From positions 15,747,201 to 15,811,200 of the forward strand of contig NC_092670.1 of NCBI RefSeq assembly GCF_964355755.1: 64,000 nt of DNA, written 5' to 3'. The translations under genes were made by a program, and so were the position numbers. The notes below the pieces were generated by a model that saw nothing but the letters and a program-made list of their open reading frames with translations, did not search any database and was not told where the DNA came from. Origin of the DNA: Antedon mediterranea. Lineage: Eukaryota; Echinodermata; Crinoidea; Comatulida; Antedonidae. Shown piece after piece: positions 15,001-26,900 of the stretch. Every line of letters starts with the position of its first letter. Position 1 is the stretch's first letter.

Positions 15001-15739
15001 AAATCAACTAATTTAAATGATAAAATCCTTAAAATAAAGTAATACTAATTAGCAATTAAAAGTGCAATGAAAGGATTTGAGTAGCAATGAGGAAACCTCT
15101 CAACTCTACTAGACCACTATTTGCGAGCTTAAATCTCTGCTGGCAAAAATGTTTAAACGCTCCAGATATTAAATTTCTAGATTGTTTATTATATAATATA
15201 AACCTTTGCACCAACATCCATAATAACTCCATTTTTTTCCCGCAAAACAAGTGTCGGTTTAAAGGTTCTTATATTAAAACCCATAGAGAAGTTAACCTTG
15301 GAGCTACCATTTAAGTTTTTTTGTAGGTATTAAAATGTATTATGTATCCATCAAATAATATACATTTACAGTCATTCAATTTGAGTAGGATAACTCATAA
15401 CAACTCACCAACAAACAAGCCATTTGGATATTTTAAAAGAACTTCTTACACGGACGTGTCAAGAACCATTTCTAAAAACTGAAAAACACATCATGAATGA
15501 TAAATAGAAGATAAAGCAACCAATGTATAAATTATGGGTAGACACATGTTGACTTAATTAGACATAAAACTCCTATAAATAAGTAATGGTTTTGCTGCAT
15601 GTGTTAAATTATGCAAGGTATAATTATACACTGATTGTTTATAGGTTAAGAGTTCTTAAAGTTCAAAAAAAGTATTAAAATATAACTTTTACTGTACCAT
15701 AATATTTCCATGTAAAATAGAGAATAATATAAAATACCC

Positions 15740-15856
15740 TTAAGTTATGTTCGCACTGAGCCTAGATGATCTCTATGGTTAGAGTGAACACTACACACAT
15801 GTTTCATTATTTTTCATCCAACCTAAGAATTCGGGCTCAGTGTAAACATAGCTTAA
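15740..15856. mobile_element. small terminal-inverted-repeat element (MITE-like)
   Basis: The ends read TTAAGTTATGTTCGCACTGAG and, on the other strand from the right, TTAAGCTATGTTTACACTGAG, an inverted repeat of about 23 bp with few mismatches around a roughly 70-bp core. It lies downstream of the last peflin exon I can place. Confidence 0.6.
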
Positions 15857-16020
15857 AGAGTGACGAAAAAAAACAAAACAACAAAATGTATACACTAACT
15901 ATACTGATTCAAATCTATTATAAAGTCTGCTATGATTACTTTTACTGATTGCATAACTTTTGTAATGTCAATATACATACTGTAATTTAAAATTGAAATT
16001 TGTTTGCAAACTATACGTAC

Positions 16021-19000
16021 CTCTTCATAATGTATTTTAATATTGCCTGATCTATTTGTATCTTTCCGCTTGAATGACTCTGTGAGTGAGTGCAGCATCA
16101 CACAGCATTGGATAAAGTCATCAAATTTTATCGTATGGACATCAGTTCTGTCAAATTTTCGCATAATCAATTGACAAAAGTTCATTGACCTATATATAAT
16201 TAAATAAAAATGTTGAAAATAAATTTGGAACAAATGTAGAAATATAATACAATTATTATATATAATAACACTATAATATAAAATAAAACAAATTTAATAA
16301 AATCTAAAGTTAAGATTGATTAATTATTAAAATACTCACAAATTGTAACCAAATGTAACAAAGGCAGAGTGCAGCTCCTGTGCATCTATATTGCCAGATC
16401 TATCTTTATCAAATCTTTATATAAAAAAAATTTATTTTAATGATGGTGACAATAAAAATGGTTATGATGATTGCTATGTGATGGTAATGATAATCTATGT
16501 TTTTTATTTCAGGGCCATAGCCACCAGTACGGTTGGTAAAATTTCAACCTGATTACATTGTAGAGGCCTTGACAACCCAGTGGCTTGAACAGAGATTATT
16601 CCCTTTTTTTGCGAAAACCACCTTATTTCTAAATAAATCACTGTATTTAGATTGAAACTATGGTATTAGATAAGGTTGATAAATTGTATGGTTGCTTTGG
16701 AGATGGAAGGAGAAGCGCTTACCTATCAAAGCATTGTTTCCATTCTTGGATGTATTTCCACAAAGCAGAGAATTCATTAAAATCAATTGTTCCATTTCTA
16801 AATGAAGGTACAAAATTATATATAACACTTTATTTCAGTTGGATAGTAGGATATCATGTACAATACATATTTACAACTCATGTTAAACAACATACTGAGA
16901 TTAAAGGCTGCAGAATGTGCAATGCTGCAGTAAAGTATGTAACTCATTATTGCACAAGATGCTTCGAAATAGAAATAATACTTCAATTTATCATAGAAAC
17001 ATAGTAACTTTTGCAATGAAAAGAAAGCTGTCTTACAATTCATTTAGTTTTTAATGTGTTTAACCATAGAAATATTCAATCTCTATGGTTAAACAAATAG
17101 TTTCTTCTTAAAGGATGTTGCATAGAAGGTAGTGAAAGCAATGATGTCACAATCATTGTTTCCATACAATCTGCAAGCACTTTTTTCGAATTCCCATCAC
17201 CAAGTTAAGTTACAACCTTGAAATTATCATGTTAGTACGCTTACTTGTCAGTATCAAACATGCCAACCATAAGGCGGCAGGTCTCTTCATTAAAATGGGA
17301 CCAATTACCATTGATTAGAGCCTGCTGAAGCTCATTCACAGTTATGGAACCACTATGGTCAACATCCACAGCCTTTAATAACAGCAAAGTACTAGAATTA
17401 AGCAGGCAACTTAAGCACTAACAGAGTAGATTAAGCCAAGGCAATTAATAAAAGAACATGCACAGGAGGAGGGATTAAATTCAAAGCTTATTTCTACGAA
17501 GCTTCACATTTATAATTTTAAGCAATTTATCTCCCTGGTTTATTCAAGCAGTGAAGTAAATCAAATAATTGCCATAGCTTAAACCTTCAGCTCTGTCTAC
17601 ACTATCAAACTTTATGTGACAAAAAAAAAGATGTCATATCACTACCATATTTGGGCATATCACTACCATATTTGGGCACATATATTTTTTTGTCAAACTT
17701 GTTTGATAATATAAATATAGCTTTACTCTGTATTTGTGTAAATAGTAAATTTGTTAAAGATTTCTTCTAAAAACTGAATCAAATTAAACACTGTTTTCAA
17801 AGTGCTTTATTAAAATTTAGGCAAATAATATCATAGTTTTTGAAATCACAAATTCAATCTTTAACAAATTTACTATTATAATTAAAAAGATATTCATCTA
17901 TAAGAGAGCACTTCACATTGACCAACTACATACTTATTCTTATCAAACATTCCTATCATAAGTCGACATGTCTCTTCGTTAAATCTTGACCAATTGCCAT
18001 TAACAAGAGCTTGTTGGAGCTCTTTTGTTGTGATCTGATTGCTACTATCCGCATCCACTGCCTTGGGTCATTGTGAGGGAAATGTGCATTAAAAAAGCAA
18101 GAGATGTTTCTTAATTAATTCTCATGAGTGAAAAACACAAAAGATACAAATTAAAAAACCTGTGGTTTTAATATAGTCAATGCCTACAAATAGTGATTAC
18201 TTTTTCTTTGTACTTTAAACATTATATTCAGTATTAATATTAGGATTTTTTCTCCCAATGTTAGTGAATTAAAACAAAAGTTAATGTTCGTGACTGTCAG
18301 ACATTCTTACTGTAATAACACCTGTAAAACGTAATATTTTAAAAATGTTTAACACTTCCAAAGTGGCAAAAAAGAATGATTTATTGATGGATGAATAGAA
18401 TGACCAATTATGTAGTCACCTTAAACCAATACCATAAAGTTTCATCTGCTCCTTGTGGTGGTAGGCCAGGGTTTCCCGGCCTACCACCACCATATCCCTG
18501 TGGGGCACCATATCCTTGTTGCGGGACACCATACCCTTGCTGATGAGGAGGGGCACCATAGCCATGCTGAGGCGGAGCACTGTAACGTTGTTGAGGGGCA
18601 CCGTATGCTTGCTGTGGTGGTGGTGCTCCATATGCTTGGTGTGGTTGTTGTCCATATTGCTGTGGTGGCTGGCCATACCCACCCTAAATTTTAAAATGAT
18701 TGAAAATGGTTAATAGCAACATTATCATCAAAATATTGGCAATTTATCAGCAAAGTCAACTATGCATGCAATTTAATATAGTTTCTGTTGACATGTAGGC
18801 TGGTGGTGGTATAGGCACAGTCGAATGTGTCAAATGCATTACATATCACCCCACAGAATTTGTTTGGGTTAAAAACTGAGCGGCCGAAATAAACGGCGGC
18901 CGAAATGCACTATGGTCGACCTTGAGTTACCTTGTAACCGCCCTACACACTGTCTAGTATAGCCTAGCTTCTGGTAGGCTAGCCCTTAACAGATAGACAG

Positions 19001-19116
19001 GAGACAAGGCAGACCTACGCCTACTATAGATAGGCCTGTAAATCTATTGTTTTATTATTTGATATATTAATTACATGATTGGGGTTGTAGGCTGGATGAC
19101 TGCCTCCGTAAGACAT
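16021..19116 (-). CDS. PEF1: peflin, penta-EF-hand protein (3' terminal exon not resolved)
   Basis: Coding exons on the minus strand: 19075-19116, 18420-18683, then 17934-18061 or 17245-17372, then 16723-16797, 16340-16414 and 16021-16189, all with GT/AG ends and matching phases. Exon 1 gives MSYGGSHPAYNPNH. Exon 2 is 88 codons of Gly/Tyr/Pro/Gln repeats (YGAPPQ-like) ending in NPGLPPQGADETLWYWFK, the peflin signature before EF1. EF-hand loops follow: EF1 in the alternative exon, EF2 spanning the next junction (DTDKNGTIDFNE), EF3 DKDRSGNIDAQE, then a degenerate EF4 and a non-canonical EF5 (NRSGNIKIHYEE). About 251 residues are placed; human peflin has 284. In vertebrates peflin pairs with ALG-2 and acts at ER exit sites. 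The final exon should encode about 10-20 residues. One candidate, 15056-15103 (LRGFLIATQILSLHF then stop), fits in phase but is not compelling. Confidence 0.9.
17245..17372 (-). CDS. PEF1: peflin alternative exon 3A (canonical EF1)
   Basis: 128 nt, acceptor ..TTAAAG before GCTGTGGATG and donor GACAA/GTAAGC. It translates from AVDVDHSGSITVNELQQAL to MVGMFDTD. The first loop, DVDHSGSITVNE, is a canonical calcium loop with Gly at position 6. Its last codons start EF2 as D-T-D. Entry phase is 0 and exit phase 2, identical to exon 3B, and the two differ at 11 of 42 residues. Confidence 0.88.
17589..17726. mobile_element. intronic MITE, family M1 copy 1
   Basis: Ends read AGCTCTGTCTACACTATCAA and a degraded inverted copy near 17715. 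It lies between the two alternative peflin exons. The core holds repeated ATCACTACCATATTTGGGC units typical of this family; see copies at 21375, 24788, 25914, 28418 and 32524. Confidence 0.75.
17741..17877. repeat. 22-bp perfect inverted repeat between alternative exons
   Basis: Positions 17741-17762 are exactly reverse-complementary to 17856-17877, with a loop of 93 nt. It lies in the 561-bp intron between peflin exons 3B and 3A and does not match the nearby M1 element ends. Confidence 0.8.
17934..18061 (-). CDS. PEF1: peflin alternative exon 3B (variant EF1)
   Basis: 128 nt, acceptor GACCCAAG before GCAGTGGATG and donor AATAA/GTATGT. It translates from AVDADSSNQITTKELQQAL to MIGMFDKN. The EF1 loop DADSSNQITTKE has Asn at position 6 in place of the usual Gly, and the start of EF2 becomes D-K-N instead of D-T-D. 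It keeps the phases and length of exon 3A, so either exon can be used alone. Confidence 0.85.
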
Positions 19117-19450
19117 GTTTGTATGCTGTTTTCTAATCTAAAACTCGGTACGACGATAATTTACACTAAAATAAAAATGACGAACTAGGCTACCGCCCTC
19201 TATTTATCAACCAGGAAGTGTGTTGCTAATAGCAGACGACCTTCCCTAAGTGTTAAATTACATAATTACATTGTTATTGATTAATACATAAAGTTCTGTT
19301 TAAAAAAAATGTATACTAAACTAATTATTTATTACAAATATTTTTTTAATGAATATCATAGTAAATATAATTATAGGTAAAAAGTAAAATGAAACAAATG
19401 AACAACAAAGTGACAGAGGTGGTTGATAGCAATCGTTTTAAAAATCCAAG
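19117..19450. promoter_or_regulatory. shared divergent promoter region of peflin and EVG1
   Basis: The two start codons face away from each other 334 bp apart, so one interval must hold both 5' UTRs and probably a bidirectional promoter. I see no clear TATA box for either gene. The assignment rests on geometry only. Confidence 0.5.
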
Positions 19451-21916
19451 ATGGCTTCTCGTAACAACAAGGGTTCTTCCGTTTCTAAAGGTGGTATATG
19501 GGATTCCCGTACGCCAGCTTACACTAAAGAAACACAAGACCTGTTGAAAGGTATTTAACTAATAAAACCCATCCAACACAATATTTTTTAGTGCTGAATA
19601 GTGTGTAATTATGCCACGCTAGGGTCGTAGTAGGCCTGGCCCTAGGCCTAGTAGGGTCTAACCTAGGTAGGGTAGGCCTAGCTAGTAGTAGTAGGGCCTA
19701 GCCTATGGGTTGGTAGCCGGCCGGCCCGGCGGCCGTTTCAGCCTTTATAAGCCGCTCGGGTCTAGGCCTAGTAGTATACAATACCATGGAGTAATGACAA
19801 TACTAGACCTCTAGAGGAAAGAAAGAAATAAACAAAAAGGTTAAATAGATAAATAATAAATATATGGATCACTACTTAGTAGCCTACTACTAATAATCAT
19901 TCTTATCAAATTAATTTCTATTATTTTTAGAAATAATAAAGTTTTAGTTTACCAAATAATATTAAAATAATTAATGAATTATCAATCAATTAACATAGGC
20001 TATTAATTAGTATTAATGTTATATTTTATTTATAGTAATGATGGAAGAATCGAAATTAACTGCTTTCCAACGACGTCAACTCCAAAATACGATGAAAAGT
20101 AAGTGTGTAGTAGAAAGTGAAGGTTATTAACTGTTATTATTGTTATGTACTGTATGTAGTGTAATGTTTGAAAAAAAGATCCTCTTATTATGCACTTGTC
20201 ATTTGTATGACCCACTATACGACCCCCGGGAGAGGTGCGTCATTTGTCCGATGTGCGTCATACCATTGAATACCATGACGCACCCGTGCATCAAAAATGT
20301 GACTTACCTTTAGGTGACCATGACGCACGCATTTTGACGCACTGTGACCATGTTGTTTATGATATGGTGGGTGGTAAAGTGACGGACATTGACACACCTT
20401 GTTCATTGATTACTGACGCACCCCTGCGTCAGTAATTATTTGTAAATGACGCACCCATGACGCACCTCTCCCGGGGGTCCTATAGTGGGTCATACAATTG
20501 ACAAGTGCATTAGTTAGGCATAAAGATTACTAGACAAGCTTTGCATTGAACGATAATTTACCTGTATAAACTTTTTTATCTTGTATTATTAAATGAATAG
20601 ATATTTAATAATTATGTACTTATTCTAATACAGATGGAAACAAGCTTCCTCTAAAATGCAATCCGACAAGTAGTGCTAAGCCAAGAAAACCCATGTCACC
20701 AAAACCATCCAGTGTTAAAGTGGATGTGAGGGAGTACCAAGGTGGTATTCGCAGCCGTGATGAGATCGAAGAATCGGGGGCTTATGAACGTCCTAAATAT
20801 TTGCCAGGTCCAAGCAGTAAGTCATGTGTGTCTGTTGTAACTGGCAATTAATTAATTGATTGGTTGACCTTTTGCATGGCATACATAAATTACTCTTTGA
20901 GCCGAGTAAACATTATTATTGTATAAGGTTGTATATGAGAGACATTAAAGGAAAATTTTATGTAGAAATGTCTTCTTGAATGAGGCATTATACATATAAG
21001 CATATTTATTTGTATTAAAGCAAATGCTATAAATAAATCATTCCATCATCATTTCAACTGTAAAGTTACTTATTGCAGGAATATTTGTTGTTAATTGATA
21101 GGAAATCTTGAAAGAGAGAAAAATAGATTACAAAATTTCATGGCTTATGGGGAGGACTTGAAGATAACAGAGAAGCGCAAGAAAGAAGTTCTGAAACCTC
21201 CAGAACCACAGCCAGAGGCAGACAGGTTTGATGAACGTAAGAATATTGTTTGATATGTTGTATAATAATTTATACAAAATTTATACATTTTCTATTCTTG
21301 CTTCTCAACCTTGAATCCTTTCTTACCTCAACTTTACTAAACAACTTTTGATTTAAAGTATTCTTAGTTTTCTGTTAAGCTCTGTCTACAAATTAGTTAG
21401 ACAAAAAAGTGTGTTCTGGCCAAATATGGCAGTGATTTGACATCATCATGTCCATATAAGAGCATTTTTACATAAAGTTTGTAAGTGTAGTGTAAACAGA
21501 GCTTTAATGTAGAAAACAATGTATTTTATTTTGCAGTACAAGAAGAGATATATGAGCGTCAAAGTTTCCTAAAAGAGATGGAAGGTTTAGGGCAAGGCAA
21601 GCAGTATAAAAGTATCATAGCAACAGAAATATCACAGGTAGGTGGCCTATGATAAGTAACCATGTGTTTGTGGTAACGCCTAAGAATAAAGTAAAGTATT
21701 TAGATGTGTTTTGTTTTTAGAAGCAGGAATTATTCTTAAGAGTTTGAATTGATCTTACAACTCTTATTTTATCTTTAGAAAATACGAGAAATGGAAGTAA
21801 TAGACAAAAAGAAAACTCAAGAATTGAAGAATGCTTTGGAAAAACAAAAGAAGTTAGAGTCTTCTAATGATAATCACATTCCTGAACCTTCCTTTGATGG
21901 TGACAGCGAAGGCTGA
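19451..21916 (+). CDS. C22orf23: UPF0193 protein EVG1 homologue (C22orf23)
   Basis: Six coding exons: 19451-19550, 20036-20098, 20634-20816, 21102-21236, 21537-21637 and 21779-21916, giving 239 residues. All junctions are GT/AG and the phases join exactly. Recognisable family blocks are LLKVMMEESKLTAFQRRQLQ, then GNKLPLKCNPTSS, RNLEREKNRLQNFMAYG, RFDELQEEIYERQSFLKEME and LGQGKQYKSIIATEISQKIR. Human C22orf23 has 217 residues and the same order of blocks. The middle is Lys/Glu-rich and probably helical; there is no signal peptide or membrane segment. Biochemical function of this family is not established. The start is the first Met, in ATCCAAGATGGCT. It is divergent from peflin. Intron 2 carries a Harbinger-like MITE and intron 4 an M1-family element. 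Confidence 0.92.
20191..20509. mobile_element. PIF/Harbinger-like MITE in EVG1 intron 2
   Basis: The two ends are inverted repeats of about 53 bp with only a few mismatches, beginning TGCACTTGTC, and each is bordered by TTA, the 3-bp duplication typical of PIF/Harbinger. The interior is full of the octamer TGACGCAC in both orientations. No transposase frame is present. Confidence 0.8.
21375..21507. mobile_element. intronic MITE, family M1 copy 2
   Basis: Starts TTAAGCTCTGTCTAC and ends AACAGAGCTTTAA, in EVG1 intron 4. The core has one CCAAATATGGCAGTGAT unit. Confidence 0.7.
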
Positions 21917-22006
21917 AACCATGAAAATGACTAAAAAGTGTAGCTGTATTGTATAAGGCAGCACAAGTAGAATTTTGAGCCTATCTACATTTGCAAACTT
22001 TAGTAA

Positions 22007-22078
22007 TGGAGGTTGTCCGTCTGAGGATCACATGGATGACTACACATAGTCATGTGATCCTCAGATGGACTGTCTCCA
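22007..22078 (+). ncRNA. candidate hairpin in EVG1 3' region
   Basis: A 72-nt near-perfect hairpin about 90 nt after the EVG1 stop codon. Arms 22015-22034 and 22051-22070 are complementary at 19 of 20 positions, and outer bases TGGAG and CTCCA extend the stem. The terminal loop is about 16 nt or shorter. The shape suits a microRNA precursor or a small MITE remnant; the sequence alone cannot say which. Confidence 0.4.
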
Positions 22079-22449
22079 GTAAGTACAACCTTCTCCAAAT
22101 AGTAGAATGAAAGAGTGTTAATGTAGACTAGACCTAGGCTTTAAAAAGTCTGCTTTAGAGCATTGCTGATAACAATGTTTTGTATATAATTTCCAATGTG
22201 AACCATCCCAGTAAATATCTGTACATAGTGTGTATAGTATGTATAGATCATAGTTATATATATATAAATGTATTCAAATCCCTTATTTTTTTATAAGACA
22301 TGTTAAATTACTGTTTGACGATGTTGCCATTTCAAACTTAACAGTGTTATTATTGTTGCATTTTCTGTAAAAAAAATTGTTTTCTTATGTGTTTTATTCT
22401 AATTTCATGTGAAATTTAAGACTTATAATTAATTTAATATTCTGTACAC

Positions 22450-23910
22450 AAGATTTGTTATTAAATCAAAATTAACGACACGAATATGGCCTCAGATATT
22501 TATTAAGAATCTCCTAAACTGTACATTTGACTAGCTTTGTATATACAAACTACTAATATTCATCACTCAATAATGTATGTGGTCGCTTTCTGCACACAGC
22601 AGTGCATTATACTTATATTTGTAATAAAAAATCTACATCATCGCATTGCAATGTTATTCTTTTAGAAATAATTCAAGACGATAAAAAATAGTACCATTTA
22701 AACAGCAACATATTATGACATATATTACAGTTATAATTTAGACTTTAATTAAATAAAACTAAACTGTTTTATATTTATTGATATTATGTTATACCTATGT
22801 TGGATATTAAAAAAACTAAGATTAAAACACTTTGTTTCTAAAGCACCTCAAATGATCCATAGTTTAAAAAAAGTGTCACAATAATTTGTAGCAAAGGCAA
22901 AATATTTAACCATCAAACTGAATGACTTTAAAAAAATATATGATTTGTTTATGCATAGACAATTCTACTACAATATCTGCTGTATACTACCATTGATAAC
23001 CATTCATAAGTTTAACTTGTGTACGAATAAAGTTATTTTATCTTTGAATACTACAAGACTATAGTAGTACACTGTAAATCTACTGCTATAACATTAACAA
23101 CGTAACTCACATAAATTTGCATATGATGGTTAAAAGTGCTGTTAAGATAATACTTTGGCTGTTAGCGTTATTTAACCATTCAAACAAGACACAAATCCCT
23201 ATTTAAACGCTTACATTTTGTAGATTTTGTATTTATATAAATACTGTATAGCATATACTACTTGGGGTATATATTCCAGTCTCAGACAAGTTATATAATA
23301 GCTATAATAGCTATACTAGTGGAACAACTGCAAGGTATAAGTCCAAATCCATACCTGAGGAACATGACTAAAAACTTTTCTACAGAATTATTCCACTTTG
23401 TAACTACGCTACAAATAAAAATAAATATTGTTAAAAAGCAGCAAAGTGATGGAATTTAAGTATGTCAAACATATTTTTGGAAATGTTACAAATGTTTAAG
23501 TAATAAACAAAAATTGTTTAACTTAATTTTCTAAAATACAGAAAATGTAATTAAAAAAAAAACATTACATATATGATATGAACCATTATTATTGAATGAC
23601 AGTAAATCTATGATAATGTATTACAAACAATTTGGTATTTAATGCTTATTAAGGCAAACACCGGTATTTGGCATTTAGTGTTTTGATTTAAACTAAAAAT
23701 AAAATGTAAACAAATAGTTACAGTTGCAAATAGCAATTGGTAACAGCATAATGTATTGTGTAAGCAATGTACTATGTCAATCTAGATTATATCTGATGCA
23801 AAGAGGTGCCAATTATACAATAATTTGAAACATAACCAAATGTTCATACAGAAACACAATGCCTTCTTCTTCTTCTTCTAATAATGTTGATAATTGCCAT
23901 ATTCCACTTT
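22450..23910. other. intergenic or 3' UTR sequence between EVG1 and MICALL
   Basis: The two genes converge here. The stretch is AT-rich with no coding frame I can support. The 3' ends of both transcripts must lie within it. Confidence 0.5.
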
Positions 23911-23918
23911 TTTCTTTT

Positions 23919-26900
23919 TTACCATAGTATTCCCTTTGATTCCCTTTTTTTTTTTTTTTCCTTTTTGCTTTTCACTTTCTGAGATGATATGGGTTGTTTG
24001 CTTAAACCTGAAACAGTAATTTAAGAAAATTCTTTTAACAAAAAGATAGATAGATTAGACTGGTGAGACTTTGAGTGAAATTATACAACCTACTCTTTCA
24101 ACTGAAAAACAAAAGTCTTACAATGTACTTACCACTTTCTCTCATCATAACACGTATATCCTCATCCTCCTGCTCTTCTCGTATACGGTCATTCTCAAGT
24201 CTATCTACCACTTCAGCCCTCTTTGTCACTACATCCACAAGTAAGTCCAATAGTCTTTGTTCCTCTACAGCATCTGCATCAGTTTTTTCATGTTCTTGCT
24301 TTAACATGATACGTCGTAGATCAAACTCAATTTCGGCATGTTTCTTTTCCAACTCCTGCGATTGTGCTCTAGATGTTGAAAAAAATATGATTAATTGAAT
24401 ACATTTAAATGAACAGTGTAATAATAATAGAAATAGTGTAATGTAAAAAATTGATATTGCTGCTAAAATTGAGTAAAACTAAAAAAATATTACTATCATA
24501 TTTTTGTCAGTAGTCCTCTAGTAGTAAATTAAAGGGCGGGGCAATAAATTAAAGGGCGGGGCAATACATTTTACTGGTGGAAGAATATAAATAATTGTTT
24601 AATTGTTGACTTACAGTGCTACAAGTTCACCTTCTCTTCTTACTAACTGGTTTTTATTGTTGACAAGTTCAAACCATTCAATTAACAAGCCCTCATCATT
24701 AGCACCATCTTCTATGAAAAAGAATCAATTAATATTGAGATAGGAACATGCAATATAACATGCAATAGAACATCATAGAATGTTTACAGCTTTGTTTACA
24801 TTATCAAACTAGTTTGACAAAAATAATGTCATGTTTCCAAATATGGTAGTGATGTGATTGTGTCCATTATGGGAACACCAAATTTTCTTGTCACATAAAA
24901 TGTGTTAGTGTAAAAAGAAGAAAGAAAGGGAGAAATAATTAAAATATGTATGAGGACATTAAATGGAGCAAAGGAGAAGAGAGTAGGGAAAGTTAAAGGA
25001 GAAAAAATAGAGAAAGGGAGAGTTACAAAGACACAAGAGAAGAAAAGGATTACTAAGCATATGCAAAACCTAAACAAGTGAGTTGGATGTTAAAGGTGTT
25101 TTTATTTATTTACAAAAATCCCCATGCTATGTAAAGGAAGTAACAACTTCCTAAACAATGCATATACAGTATTTGACTCATATATTTGTTGACATTCTAT
25201 AATTAATACATATTTTAAATTAAAAATACAAGGTCAAATTGAATTATAATCAGTGAGCTGAGCTAGTCAATTGATGAAACGTTTGTAATGAATCAATTTT
25301 TTGTTATTGTTTTGTTTAATTTGTTGTGTCATTTATTTTTCACCACTTAATTTTGTTGTCGTATTTAATGTAATTAGTTGTTCTCACCATTCATTTGTTC
25401 TCTTAATTTTTCTTCTAGCATAACACCTTTCCTTTCCATATCATTTTGTTTGATTTCGATTTCTTTTAACTCTCGTTGTATGACAAGCGTATCAACATGG
25501 TGTTTTTCAACCTAAAACAAAAGCAGGGTTTCCAATTAAAGCATATATTTTAAAATTTAAATATCAATTATCAATCAACATCATAGTATTGAAAGTGAAA
25601 TGATAAGTAACATTTATTTTTTAAGTTGTTTAAGCCAAATTACTACTATGATTATTTCCATACTAAAAAATGTAATCTTAAGATACTTTGTGGTTAGAAT
25701 AAATACAATATTATTTAGGTGGTGACATATCTGAACATGTATGCATTGCAAGATAAGAACACAAGGAAATGAAACTATAGGAGAAAACAGATTGCCTGGA
25801 AAATATGACAGTGACCGGAAAAGGTGGTAACCAGAGAGAGGAAACAAGTTTTAAAATGAGTAGAAAGATGGGTGGATTAAGGAAATTGAGCTGATAAACT
25901 ATGATTTATAAATCCGTGTTTACACTATCAAACTTTATGTGACAACAAAATGTGATGTGTCCATATATGGACATGATGAAGTCATATCACTACCATGTAA
26001 GCATATCACTACCATATTTAAGCATATCACTACCATATTTAGGCACATCACACTTATTTTGTCAAACTAGTTTGATAGTGTAGACAGAGCTTTAGGATGT
26101 GGATTTTACTAAGGTTTTTATAGTTCAATGTCGTACCTCTCTTTTTATCAGTGGGGGTGGAGGCGCTTTGAAAGATTTGCACGATTTCCTCTTTGACATT
26201 TCCTGAAAAGAAACAAGTTGAGAATAATCAGAGACATATTTTAATAGTTGTCTCAGGAATAATTAAAAAAGGAAACAAATACGAAAGTAATCAGATAAAC
26301 TATTTCCAAAATACAATACTTACTGGTGTGCCAATTTTGGGGGAGTTTGCTCCATTTTTCTTTGAACGCAGAACACTGAAAATAAGAGTAAACAATTGAT
26401 TGAAAATGCTAAACAATACAATAGAATAGAGAATAAGACGATGGAGATATGCCAAAAAATTTCGTCTCTCGTGCTGTTCTGTGTGTATTCTTTGCAAGAA
26501 GTTTTATTCCCATTAACCTGTCCTTTCACCAACATTTCGAATTAAGATAGTAATCAACTTTACCTTGGTGATTTGTGTCCTGAAACCATCTTCAACTGTA
26601 CTTTCTGAAACTCCAACTGTCCGTTATTTCCAGCAGGCGGTGGTGGGGGCGCTTTGCGATCTTTCTTCCTTGTTTGTCTCGGAGGAGGGGTTAAATCGGC
26701 TTTAACGCTTGGTGAATGGCTTGGAGGTTGACTGGGACGTGGAGGTGCACGTCGTTTCTTTTGTTTTAACGTTGATCGATCACGCTGCATTTCTTTGAGA
26801 ATTTCTGTTCTACTTTTCACTGAGTATGAGACACCAGAATTTTCTTGTGTTTTCGAAGGTGGTGTTCGTGGTGGGTAGTTGAAATCAGACTTATTTACTG

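Noticed and set aside
15056-15103. Terminal peflin exon encoding LRGFLIATQILSLHF
   Set aside because: In phase and ending in a stop, but other downstream acceptors are similarly plausible, so I left it as a candidate only.
18416-18694. His/Met-rich frames on both strands over the peflin repeat region
   Set aside because: Shadows of the Gly/Tyr/Pro/Gln repeat exon of peflin read in other frames.
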